Assembly (NCBI RefSeq): GCF_000310145.2
Contig: NZ_AMXA01000002.1
Location: 124,001-188,000 of the forward strand
Length of the DNA: 64,000 bases
Direction of reading: 5' to 3'
Source: Thauera sp. 28
GTDB taxonomy: Bacteria; Pseudomonadota; Gammaproteobacteria; Burkholderiales; Rhodocyclaceae
Positions 56,911 to 62,939 of the stretch are shown piece by piece. Position 1 is the first letter of the stretch; every line of letters begins with the position of its first letter. The notes under the pieces are model-generated. The model saw nothing but the letters and a program-made list of their open reading frames with translations. It searched no databases and had not been told where the DNA came from. The position numbers and the translations under genes are program-made.

Positions 56911-57891
56911 TCAACCTTGCGCGCAAGCCCCCGTACAGGCGCCCTGCCGACGCCCCCGCCGCACACCCAGCCCGGCGATGCCCAGGCTCAGGGACAGCGC
57001 CCGTCGCGGCGCAGCGATCAGGGCGCGATGCACCTGCACCAGGTCGGCTCCCGCAGCCAGACGCGCAGCCGCCTCGCGCACCGAGCCGACACCCCCCACG
57101 CTGATCAGGGCCGTGCGCTCGCCCACTTCCGCAGCGACCCTGGCGATGCGAAGCGCCGCTGGCATCGAATCCCCTTCAGCCGACAGCAGAAGGCCATCCG
57201 CACCCGCGTCGATCATATGGTGTGCCCAGCGCACGCCCCCCGCAGCAGCCAGCCAGGGCGCAGGCAGCTTGGCCACGAGGGCGAGGCGGATGGGACGCGC
57301 CAGGCGGTCGCGTACCTTGGCCAGTGCGGCCAGCAACTCGATGCACTGGGCTGGGGTGGCGCCACTGCGCCCCGGGTTCAGCACGACATAGTCGGCCGTG
57401 GCATGGCAGGCTGCAAAAAGGGCTTGCAGCCGTTCCAGCGCGTGCCCTCCGCGCCTGGTGTCGCCCTTCCCTTCAAGACGCGGTACGAGCAGACTCAGAC
57501 CATGCAGGCAGACACCCATCCGGCCGCCGCCCGCTGCCACATGCCGGCGCGCCGCAGCCACCCGCACACGGGGTGACGGACAGGCTGACGATGTCCGCAG
57601 GCTCCCCGTCTCGACGGCGCCCAGACCGAGTCGCGACGCATTCTCCAGCAGCACGCCATGGCGGTCGAAGCCGGCCGCGAGCAGCAGCGGCGAACCGAAC
57701 CGCAACCCCATCACCTCGACCACGGACGCAGTCATGCCTCGGCCATGCACGACGCCGTCGGCGCGCGCAACCCACTCGGCCGGCTCAACCCCATGACGCG
57801 CCAGCCGCAGTAGCGACCAGCGTGTGCGCAAAGCGCGTGGACTCAGGGCGGGAAGCGTCATCCACGCGCTACTCAAGGTGCCTGGTGGCAC
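56911..57891 (-). CDS. Degenerate PyrD-like (dihydroorotate dehydrogenase-fold) protein
   Basis: A 326-residue TIM-barrel protein related to class 2 dihydroorotate dehydrogenase. Matching landmarks are PLLLAAGFDRHGVLLENASRLGLGAVETGSL, DYVVLNPGRSGATPAQ, RLALVAKLPAPWLA, DAGADGLLLSAEG and ISVGGVGSVREAAARLAAGADLVQVHRALI. The NxSSPNT catalytic-base loop of class 2 enzymes is NPGRSGAT here, and the Asn-rich substrate loops are altered, so orotate chemistry is doubtful. GTG 57891 has GAGG upstream and overlaps the SerC-like gene by 19 bases; ATG 57861 is an alternative. Last gene of the pqq operon. Confidence 0.72.
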   Translation of the reverse strand: MPPGTLSSAWMTLPALSPRALRTRWSLLRLARHGVEPAEWVARADGVVHGRGMTASVVEVMGLRFGSPLLLAAGFDRHGVLLENASRLGLGAVETGSLRTSSACPSPRVRVAAARRHVAAGGGRMGVCLHGLSLLVPRLEGKGDTRRGGHALERLQALFAACHATADYVVLNPGRSGATPAQCIELLAALAKVRDRLARPIRLALVAKLPAPWLAAAGGVRWAHHMIDAGADGLLLSAEGDSMPAALRIARVAAEVGERTALISVGGVGSVREAAARLAAGADLVQVHRALIAAPRRALSLSLGIAGLGVRRGRRQGACTGACAQG

Positions 57892-59102
57892 CGGCCAGCC
57901 TCGCTGCAGGCGAAGCCGCTCAGCAGGCCTGCGAGCGCCGCCACCGCGTCGTCGGCGAGTCCGTTATAGAGGCTCAGGCGTACACCGCCGCGTTCGGGAT
58001 GGCCTCCCAGGTCGTGCAAATCCGTCGCGTCCGCAGCCGCGAAGAAGCGCCGGGCGGTCTCCTCGTCGGGCAGCTGGAAGCAGGGATTGACCTGCGAGCG
58101 CCAGGCGCTGGGCGCGCTCCAGCGATAGAGACCGACATCCTCACCCGCGGCCATGGCCGCGGTCACCAAGGCATGGCGGTGCGCGAGCCGGACCGCCATG
58201 GCCGCCACGCCGCCGGCCGCCTCGATCCAGTGCAACATGCGGTGGGCAACGAAGACCGGCAGCACCGGCGGCGTACACAGGCGGGACTCCGCCTCGGCCT
58301 GGGCGCCGTAGTCCATGACCCGCGGCGTACCTGCTCGGGCATGTCCGAGCAGGGAGCGGCGGATGATCACCAGGGTGAGCCCCGGTGTGCCGATCGTCTT
58401 CTGCGTTCCTGCATAGCCGACGTCGAGCCGCTGCCAGTCGATCGCGCGGGTGAGCAGTTCGGACGTGAGATCGGCCACCAGCGGCGCCTGCGTAACCGGG
58501 AGCCGGGCGAACTGCAGCCCGTCGGCAGTCTCGTTGGGCGTGACATGGACGTAGGCGGGGCGGTAGCCAACCGCGTCCTCCAGAACGGACATGCCGACAC
58601 GCGTCTGCGCAGCTGCAGTCTCAGGCACGCCACCGCACCCCCACGCCGCCGTCAGCGCCGCCAACGCGCACACATGCACCGGGCAGTGGCGCCGCGCCTC
58701 GGCAATGGCCCGCCGCGACCAGTGCCCACTGTCGATATAAACAGCCCGCGTTCCAGTGTCTGCGCCGTACAGGTTCATGGGCACCAGGGCAAACTGCGTG
58801 CTCGCACCGCCCGCCATGAACAGGACCACGAACTCGTCCGGGATCGCCAGCAGCCGGCGCAGGCATGCTTCGGTCTCGGCCTGCAGGTTGCGATAGGCCG
58901 ATGTAGTGAAGGGCAGGCTCAGGATCGATCCCGGCCCCGGCCGGCAGGCCTCAGCCACCTCGTCCGCAACCACCGTGGGCAGCGGTCCCGCCGCCGCGGA
59001 AAAGCTGAACCCGGGCCGCGTACGCCAGGCCGCAAGGCCGGTGGGGACGCGCCCGGACGCTGATGTCGACAGCTGCGGGTCAGGAGAAGAGCGCGATCCC
59101 AT
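57873..59102 (-). CDS. SerC-like PLP-dependent aminotransferase (class V)
   Basis: A 409-residue fold-type I aminotransferase paralogous to phosphoserine aminotransferase. Landmarks are FSAAAGPLPTVV, VVLFMAGGASTQFALVPMNL, VTPNETADGL, VADLTSELLTRAIDW and YAGTQKTIGTPGLTLVIIRRSLLG, whose Lys is the PLP Schiff-base residue. SerC makes phosphoserine; the substrate here is unknown, because the gene is embedded in the pqq operon and the sequence has drifted. It overlaps its upstream neighbour by 23 bases and the downstream PyrD-like gene by 19. Confidence 0.8.
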   Translation of the reverse strand: MGSRSSPDPQLSTSASGRVPTGLAAWRTRPGFSFSAAAGPLPTVVADEVAEACRPGPGSILSLPFTTSAYRNLQAETEACLRRLLAIPDEFVVLFMAGGASTQFALVPMNLYGADTGTRAVYIDSGHWSRRAIAEARRHCPVHVCALAALTAAWGCGGVPETAAAQTRVGMSVLEDAVGYRPAYVHVTPNETADGLQFARLPVTQAPLVADLTSELLTRAIDWQRLDVGYAGTQKTIGTPGLTLVIIRRSLLGHARAGTPRVMDYGAQAEAESRLCTPPVLPVFVAHRMLHWIEAAGGVAAMAVRLAHRHALVTAAMAAGEDVGLYRWSAPSAWRSQVNPCFQLPDEETARRFFAAADATDLHDLGGHPERGGVRLSLYNGLADDAVAALAGLLSGFACSEAGRCHQAP

Positions 59103-59589
59103 GCGTTCCAGCCCCCATCAGAAAGACCACCGGGATCGACAGCATGGTGTTGACCCGTGCCGACAGGAAGGTGACGCGGGAGCAGCGCAAGCGCTCGTCC
59201 AGCGGCGCGGGGACGAAGCCGAGTACGCGCTTCTGGTGCGGCCACAAGACGAACCACAGGTTGCACACCATGATCACCCCCAGCCAGACGCCCAGCCCGA
59301 GCGGCGCCAGGCTGCCCTGCAGGCTGAGTGCATCGAGCAACCAGCCGCGCTCCCACAGGATCGCCAGGCCGGTTCCCAGCACCACCAGCGAGCCATGGCG
59401 GAAGGTGCCGTGCTCGCGCTGCATGAGCGCACGCTGGCGCGGGCTGTCCGGGTCGGACAGGTCGGCGGCGGTGAGCGGGACGTAGCGCGCGCGCGTGACC
59501 GCGGTGGCGTAGTTGTGTCCGACCCACACCAGTGCGCCAAGCACATGCAGCCAGCGCGCCACGGTCTCGAACAGGATCTCCATCGTCAT
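59080..59589 (-). CDS. PuuD-like integral membrane protein
   Basis: A 169-residue protein with about four membrane segments and the pattern of the urate hydroxylase PuuD membrane domain: ARWLHVLGALVWVGHNYAT, SLVVLGTGLAILWERG, GVIMVCNLWFVLWPHQKRVLG and a terminal FLSARVNTMLSIPVVFLMGAGTHG. The cytochrome c domain of full PuuD is absent. His residues in the first and last segments could hold haem (inference). It starts 5 bases after the small membrane ORF and overlaps the SerC-like gene. Confidence 0.72.
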   Translation of the reverse strand: MTMEILFETVARWLHVLGALVWVGHNYATAVTRARYVPLTAADLSDPDSPRQRALMQREHGTFRHGSLVVLGTGLAILWERGWLLDALSLQGSLAPLGLGVWLGVIMVCNLWFVLWPHQKRVLGFVPAPLDERLRCSRVTFLSARVNTMLSIPVVFLMGAGTHGIALFS

Positions 59590-59594
59590 CTCGC

Positions 59595-59699
59595 CTAGCC
59601 CGACACGCGCAGCAGCAGCGTCAGCACTGCAGTGAGCACGACGCCATACGCCACCGTCACCACCGAGGAGTCGAACGCACGCAGCAGCAGGTCAGACAT
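59595..59699 (-). CDS. Small membrane peptide (34 residues) in the pqq operon
   Basis: An ORF of 34 residues starts ATGTCTGA, overlapping the pqqE stop by eight bases (59699-59692). It begins MSDLLLRAFDSSVVTVAYGV and has one hydrophobic helix across residues about 12-31 (SVVTVAYGVVLTAVLTLLL), with a short polar N-terminus. The TAG stop is five bases before the PuuD-like ATG, so it bridges two genes in the coupled series. I know no named family that fits; the overlap geometry is the main support that it is translated. Confidence 0.5.
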   Translation of the reverse strand: MSDLLLRAFDSSVVTVAYGVVLTAVLTLLLRVSG

Positions 59700-60909
59700 C
59701 GGACGGCTCCACGACGGCAACGGCAAGGTCCGCGCGCCCGGCAGCCCCACAACCTCCGCCCGTGCCGCTGCCTTCGCCGAGCAGGCGCGAATTGCGATCG
59801 TTGCGCAGCACGAGCGGCTGGATCCTGCGCCCGGGTGCGTGCGCCTTGGCGATCGCCTCGGCAATCAGGTGGTGGTGCGGCGAGCGCGAACAGGCGGGGT
59901 CGGTGTTTGCTGCGTCGCCGGTGAGCAGGAAGGCCTGGCAGCGGCAGCCGCCGAAGTCCTTCTCCTTCTCGTCGCAGCTGCGGCAGGTCGGGCTCATCCA
60001 CTCGTCGCCGCGAAATTTCTGGAAGGTCGGCGACTCGTTCCACAGCCACGCCAGGCTATTGTCGCGGATGCTGGGAAATTCCAGCCCCTCGATGACGCGC
60101 GCCTCCTGGCAGGGCATGGCAACACCGTCGGGTGCAATGGTGAGGTGGATCGAGCCCCAGCCGTTCATGCACGCCTTGGGGCGGCCCTCGTAATAGTCGG
60201 GGATGACGAAGTAGATCGTCATGCGGTCGCCAAGACGTTCGCGCGCGGCCTGGACCGCACGTTCGGCGGCCTGCAGCTGCTCGCGCGTCGGCAGCAGTTC
60301 GTCGCGATTGACCATCGCCCAGTTGTAGTACTGGATGTTGGCGAACTCGAGGTAATCGACGCCGATTTCCTCGGCCAGGCGCAGGATGTCCTCGACCTGG
60401 CCGATGTTCTGGCGGAACACCGGCACATTGAGCACCATCGGGAAGCCATGCGCCTTGATCATGTGCGCGACCTTCACCTTGAGGTCGTGCGCCCGCGCAC
60501 CAACCAGGGTGTCGGTGAGTTCGCGCTCGCTCGACTGCAGCGAAAGCTGGATCTGGTTGAGGCCGGCGGCCTTGAGCGCGCTGAGGCGCGCCTCGCTCAG
60601 GCCGACACCCGAGGTGATCAGGTTGGTGTAGTAGCCCAGTGCGCGCGCATCGGCGACCAGTTCCTCGAGGTCGTCGCGCAGCAGGGGCTCGCCACCGGTA
60701 AAACCGAGCTGCAGCGCGCCCAGTTCGCGGCCTTCGCGCAGCACGCGCTTCCACTCGGCAGTGGACAGCTCGGCGGTCTCGTCGCGGGCGTAATCGACCG
60801 GATTGCTGCACCACGGACACTTCAGCGGACAGCGGTAGGTGAGCTCGAGCACCAGCCACAGGGGCTTGCCCTGCCCATCAAGCCTGACGACGGATCCATC
60901 CTTTGGCAC
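59692..60909 (-). CDS. pqqE: PQQ biosynthesis radical SAM protein PqqE
   Basis: PqqE is the radical SAM enzyme that joins the Glu and Tyr side chains of PqqA, bound to PqqD. The 405-residue product begins VPKDGSVVRLDGQGKPLWLV from a GTG at 60909 with GGAGG six bases upstream. The radical SAM cluster is Cys27, Cys31 and Cys34 (TYRCPLKCPWCSN), then LGFTGGEPLLRDDL. The SPASM domain has CMNGWGSIHLTIAPDGVAMPC and CRSCDEKEKDFGGCRC. A C-terminal tail of about 30 Gly/Ala-rich residues is beyond the usual end. It overlaps pqqD by 32 bases. Confidence 0.95.
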   Translation of the reverse strand: MPKDGSVVRLDGQGKPLWLVLELTYRCPLKCPWCSNPVDYARDETAELSTAEWKRVLREGRELGALQLGFTGGEPLLRDDLEELVADARALGYYTNLITSGVGLSEARLSALKAAGLNQIQLSLQSSERELTDTLVGARAHDLKVKVAHMIKAHGFPMVLNVPVFRQNIGQVEDILRLAEEIGVDYLEFANIQYYNWAMVNRDELLPTREQLQAAERAVQAARERLGDRMTIYFVIPDYYEGRPKACMNGWGSIHLTIAPDGVAMPCQEARVIEGLEFPSIRDNSLAWLWNESPTFQKFRGDEWMSPTCRSCDEKEKDFGGCRCQAFLLTGDAANTDPACSRSPHHHLIAEAIAKAHAPGRRIQPLVLRNDRNSRLLGEGSGTGGGCGAAGRADLAVAVVEPSDV

Positions 60910-61177
60910 GGAACACCTCCAGGAATGTGTAGACGCCCTCGGCCACGCGTTCCTCGTCGCCCGGGTAGCGCTGCTGCAACTCGGCGACGAGTTCGGCGAC
61001 GGTGCGTTTGCCGTCGCAGCGCTCGATGATGTCGCCGGCGGTCTGGTTGAGCTTGACGATGCCTTCCGGGTAGAGCAGGACATGGGCGTCCTGAGTGGGC
61101 TCCCAGCGGAAGAGATACATCGGGTTGAGCGCGTAGCGCTCGCCCGCGGCAGGCGGGCTGACGGCTGAGTCGTTCAT
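60878..61177 (-). CDS. pqqD: PQQ peptide chaperone PqqD
   Basis: PqqD binds the PqqA precursor and presents it to PqqE. The 99-residue protein has the RiPP-recognition winged-helix pattern: RYALNPMYLFRWEPTQDAHVLLYPEGIVKLNQTAGDIIERCDGKRTV and ELVAELQQRYPGDEERVAEGVYTFLEVFRAKGWI. ATG 61177 fits the family; 61198 is open upstream. It is separated from pqqA by 63 bases containing a long GC-rich hairpin. Confidence 0.93.
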   Translation of the reverse strand: MNDSAVSPPAAGERYALNPMYLFRWEPTQDAHVLLYPEGIVKLNQTAGDIIERCDGKRTVAELVAELQQRYPGDEERVAEGVYTFLEVFRAKGWIRRQA

Positions 61178-61205
61178 GCGGGCATCCGCTCCGGGCAAGC
61201 GCCGG

Positions 61206-61236
61206 CCGGCCGCCCGCAGGCAGGCCGGGCGGCCGG
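61206..61236 (-). promoter_or_regulatory. GC-rich hairpin between pqqA and pqqD
   Basis: An 11-bp perfect stem, CCGGCCGCCCG with CGGGCGGCCGG, surrounds a nine-base loop directly after the pqqA stop. No T-run follows. It probably protects or partially attenuates the mRNA so that the precursor peptide is made in excess over the enzymes, a known need in pqq operons; this use is inference. Confidence 0.55.
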
Positions 61237-61240
61237 ACTT

Positions 61241-61315
61241 TCAGCGTACGTAGACGTAGGCGGTGACTTCGAAGCCGAGACGGATGTCGCAATAAGCGGG
61301 GTCGGTCCACTGCAT
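61241..61315 (-). CDS. pqqA: PQQ precursor peptide PqqA
   Basis: A 24-residue precursor, too short for standard gene calling. It starts MQWTDPAYCDIR and continues LGFEVTAYVYVR. Glu16 and Tyr20, the ExxxY pair cross-linked by PqqE to form pyrroloquinoline quinone, are in the expected places. The ATG has AGAGGAG upstream. It heads the minus-strand run pqqA-pqqD-pqqE. Confidence 0.93.
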   Translation of the reverse strand: MQWTDPAYCDIRLGFEVTAYVYVR

Positions 61316-61485
61316 GATGTGTCTCCTCTTGAATGATGGTGGCTGAACCGGCTTGTTTGCCGGCTCAGGGGCCATCATCCCGGTGACAGCAGCCGGCGGG
61401 ATCCGCAGGATCGCGACCCCGCCATCGACGCGATCACCAGCGCGAACTGGCGAATATCATGATTCTTCCGCCACTGGTGCCGGTT

Positions 61486-61499
61486 TTGATGCAGATCAA
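61486..61499 (-). promoter_or_regulatory. FNR/Anr box upstream of pqqA
   Basis: TTGATCTGCATCAA on the minus strand is a perfect TTGAT-N4-ATCAA FNR site. It overlaps the last codons of bluB. With its centre at 61492.5, the expected class II start site at +41.5 is near 61451, and a -10-like CATGAT (61461-61456) sits where it should. This suggests oxygen-responsive activation of the pqq operon. Confidence 0.72.
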
Positions 61500-62263
61500 C
61501 GCAGAACCGGCACGACCTGGTCAATCGCCTCGACCAAGCGCTCACCCGCGGCATCTGCCCTGCCCTGCCAGCCATCGAAATGCAGCAGTTCGGGCAAGGG
61601 CACGCGCCTGAGCCAACCGGCCGCCTCCAGTTCGGGGCGGGCATGGAAGTCGCGGACGTAGCCGATGCACAGGTAGGCGATGGGCACGATCTCGGGCGGA
61701 ATGCCGAGTGCCTCACGCAGCGCCGGCGGGTGCAGGATGCTCACCCAGCCTACGCCGAGGTTCTCGGCCCGTGCCGCGAGCCACAGGTTCTGCACTGCAC
61801 ACACGGCGCTGTAGACGTCCATGGCGCCGATGTGGGTGCGGCCGATCACCACCGGGCCGTGACGGCTGCGATCGCAGGTGATGCAGATATTGACCGGCGA
61901 CTCGAGGATGCCTTCGAGCTTGAGATTGCGGTAGGTGGCGCGCTTGCCCTCCTCGAACATCTGCTCGGCCTCGGCATGGGCGGCGAGGAAATCGGCATGG
62001 ATCTTCTCGCGCACCGCGCGCGCGCGCACGACGATGAAATCCCACGGCTGCATGAAGCCGACCGAGGGCGCGTGATGGGCGGCCGTGAGCACGCGCGCCA
62101 GCACGTCATCCGGGATCGGGTCGGGGAGGAACTCGCCGCGTACGTCACGGCGGGTGTGGATGGCGCGATACACCGCGTCGCGCTCGGCGCTGCTGAACCG
62201 AGGGTTGGTCTGGAAACGGGTGTCCTGCGGCGGTGCGCAATGCACCTGGGTCTGGCTGCTCAT
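61496..62263 (-). CDS. bluB: 5,6-dimethylbenzimidazole synthase BluB
   Basis: BluB splits FMNH2 with O2 to make the lower ligand of cobalamin. The 255-residue flavin-destructase of the nitroreductase fold has RDVRGEFLPDPIPDDVLARVL, AAHHAPSVGFMQPWDFIVV, TYRNLKLEGILESPVNICITCDRSRHGPVVIGRT and ENLGVGWVSILHPPALREALGIP. It follows a cobalamin riboswitch. Because it needs oxygen, its neighbour, an FNR-type box for the next operon, is notable. Confidence 0.95.
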   Translation of the reverse strand: MSSQTQVHCAPPQDTRFQTNPRFSSAERDAVYRAIHTRRDVRGEFLPDPIPDDVLARVLTAAHHAPSVGFMQPWDFIVVRARAVREKIHADFLAAHAEAEQMFEEGKRATYRNLKLEGILESPVNICITCDRSRHGPVVIGRTHIGAMDVYSAVCAVQNLWLAARAENLGVGWVSILHPPALREALGIPPEIVPIAYLCIGYVRDFHARPELEAAGWLRRVPLPELLHFDGWQGRADAAGERLVEAIDQVVPVLR

Positions 62264-62329
62264 GAAGTAGTCCCCTTGTCGACGAGCAGTGGGCAGCCGC
62301 CGACCAGACGGCTGCAGGAAACACTTCGA

Positions 62330-62490
62330 GGCCGGTCTTCCGGCTGCGGATCATCTCGTCCGGACGCCTTCCCGATCCTGACGACCAGTGGCTGGGCGAG
62401 CCTTGCCCGGACAATCCCCTTCACGGCGCTGGGCGCGCGGCGGATTGGCACCGCCTTCCCGATTCTCCCGCGCAAAGCGCGGGCACCTCG
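62330..62490 (-). promoter_or_regulatory. Cobalamin riboswitch upstream of bluB
   Basis: The minus strand carries the adenosylcobalamin aptamer pattern: GAGGTGCC at the 5' side, then GGGAAGGCGGTGCCAATCCG and CGCGCGCCCAGCGCCGTGA (the B12-box region), and the closing AGCCGGAAGACCGGCC. It lies 66 bases before the bluB start, so it should repress bluB when cobalamin is plentiful. Exact edges are approximate. Confidence 0.87.
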
Positions 62491-62567
62491 AAGTCGAGAG
62501 GGCCAGATTCTAGCCACATGCCCTCCATCTCGCGACACCTGTGCGCTGGCTCGTGCCGCGGTATTAC

Positions 62568-62618
62568 ACCTGCCCCCCTCCCCTTCCCCCCCTTCACTCC
62601 TCCCTTCCCCCCCTTCGC
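62568..62618. repeat. Polypyrimidine tract
   Basis: About 45 bases of nearly pure C/T on the plus strand, broken by one A. The composition is unlike the neighbouring sequence. It lies between the bluB and nirB control regions; such tracts can form triplex DNA, but no function is shown. Confidence 0.5.
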
Positions 62619-62631
62619 CGCCCGGCACGGT

Positions 62632-62646
62632 GCACCAGCTTGGTGA
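62632..62646 (+). promoter_or_regulatory. NtrC-type enhancer site 1 upstream of nirB
   Basis: GCACCAGCTTGGTGA matches GCAC-N7-GTGC except for the last base. It lies about 85 bases before the sigma-54 promoter at 62731. Confidence 0.6.
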
Positions 62647-62651
62647 CAAGC

Positions 62652-62666
62652 GCACCAACACAGTGC
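62652..62666 (+). promoter_or_regulatory. NtrC-type enhancer site 2 upstream of nirB
   Basis: GCACCAACACAGTGC is an exact GCAC-N7-GTGC site, 20 bases (two helical turns) from the first. Confidence 0.72.
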
Positions 62667-62730
62667 GCCCGGTGCATCTGCCATCGCGGCAGATCCAGTC
62701 AATCCGGGGCTTTCAAGGCGTTGAAGTGCA

Positions 62731-62746
62731 TGGCACGGTCCGTGCT
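62731..62746 (+). promoter_or_regulatory. Sigma-54 promoter of nirB
   Basis: TGGCACGGTCCGTGCT matches TGGCACG-N4-TTGCW except for the first T of the -12 element. The GG and GC spacing is exact. The predicted start is near 62757. Confidence 0.8.
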
Positions 62747-62756
62747 TATTGCAAAC

Positions 62757-62848
62757 CAGCCCAGCACGCAAGGATGCGAACAGGGCTTGCCTCCGCCAAC
62801 GCAGGTGGGGGCCGGCGGATACGAATACGTATGTCGCCGGCCATTTCC
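62757..62848 (+). promoter_or_regulatory. NasR antitermination leader of nirB (two hexaloops plus terminator)
   Basis: P1 (62758-62787) pairs AGCCC with GGGCT and CGC with GCG around loop AAGGAT. P2 (62790-62811) pairs CCTCCGCC with GGTGGGGG around loop AACGCA. Both loops have A at position 1 and G at 4. A terminator-like hairpin (62810-62842) pairs GGCCGGCG with CGCCGGCC, with inner ATACG/CGTAT, followed by ATTTCC. It shares two bases with P2. The leader starts at the predicted start site, as for nrtA. Confidence 0.75.
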
Positions 62849-62939
62849 ATCCGATGTCGAACCGCGTCCCGCGGAGGCCGTCATGCTTGAGCCGGGCTCA
62901 CCCCGTGCCCAGGTATCGCCAGGTCCAACGCGGGGCCGA

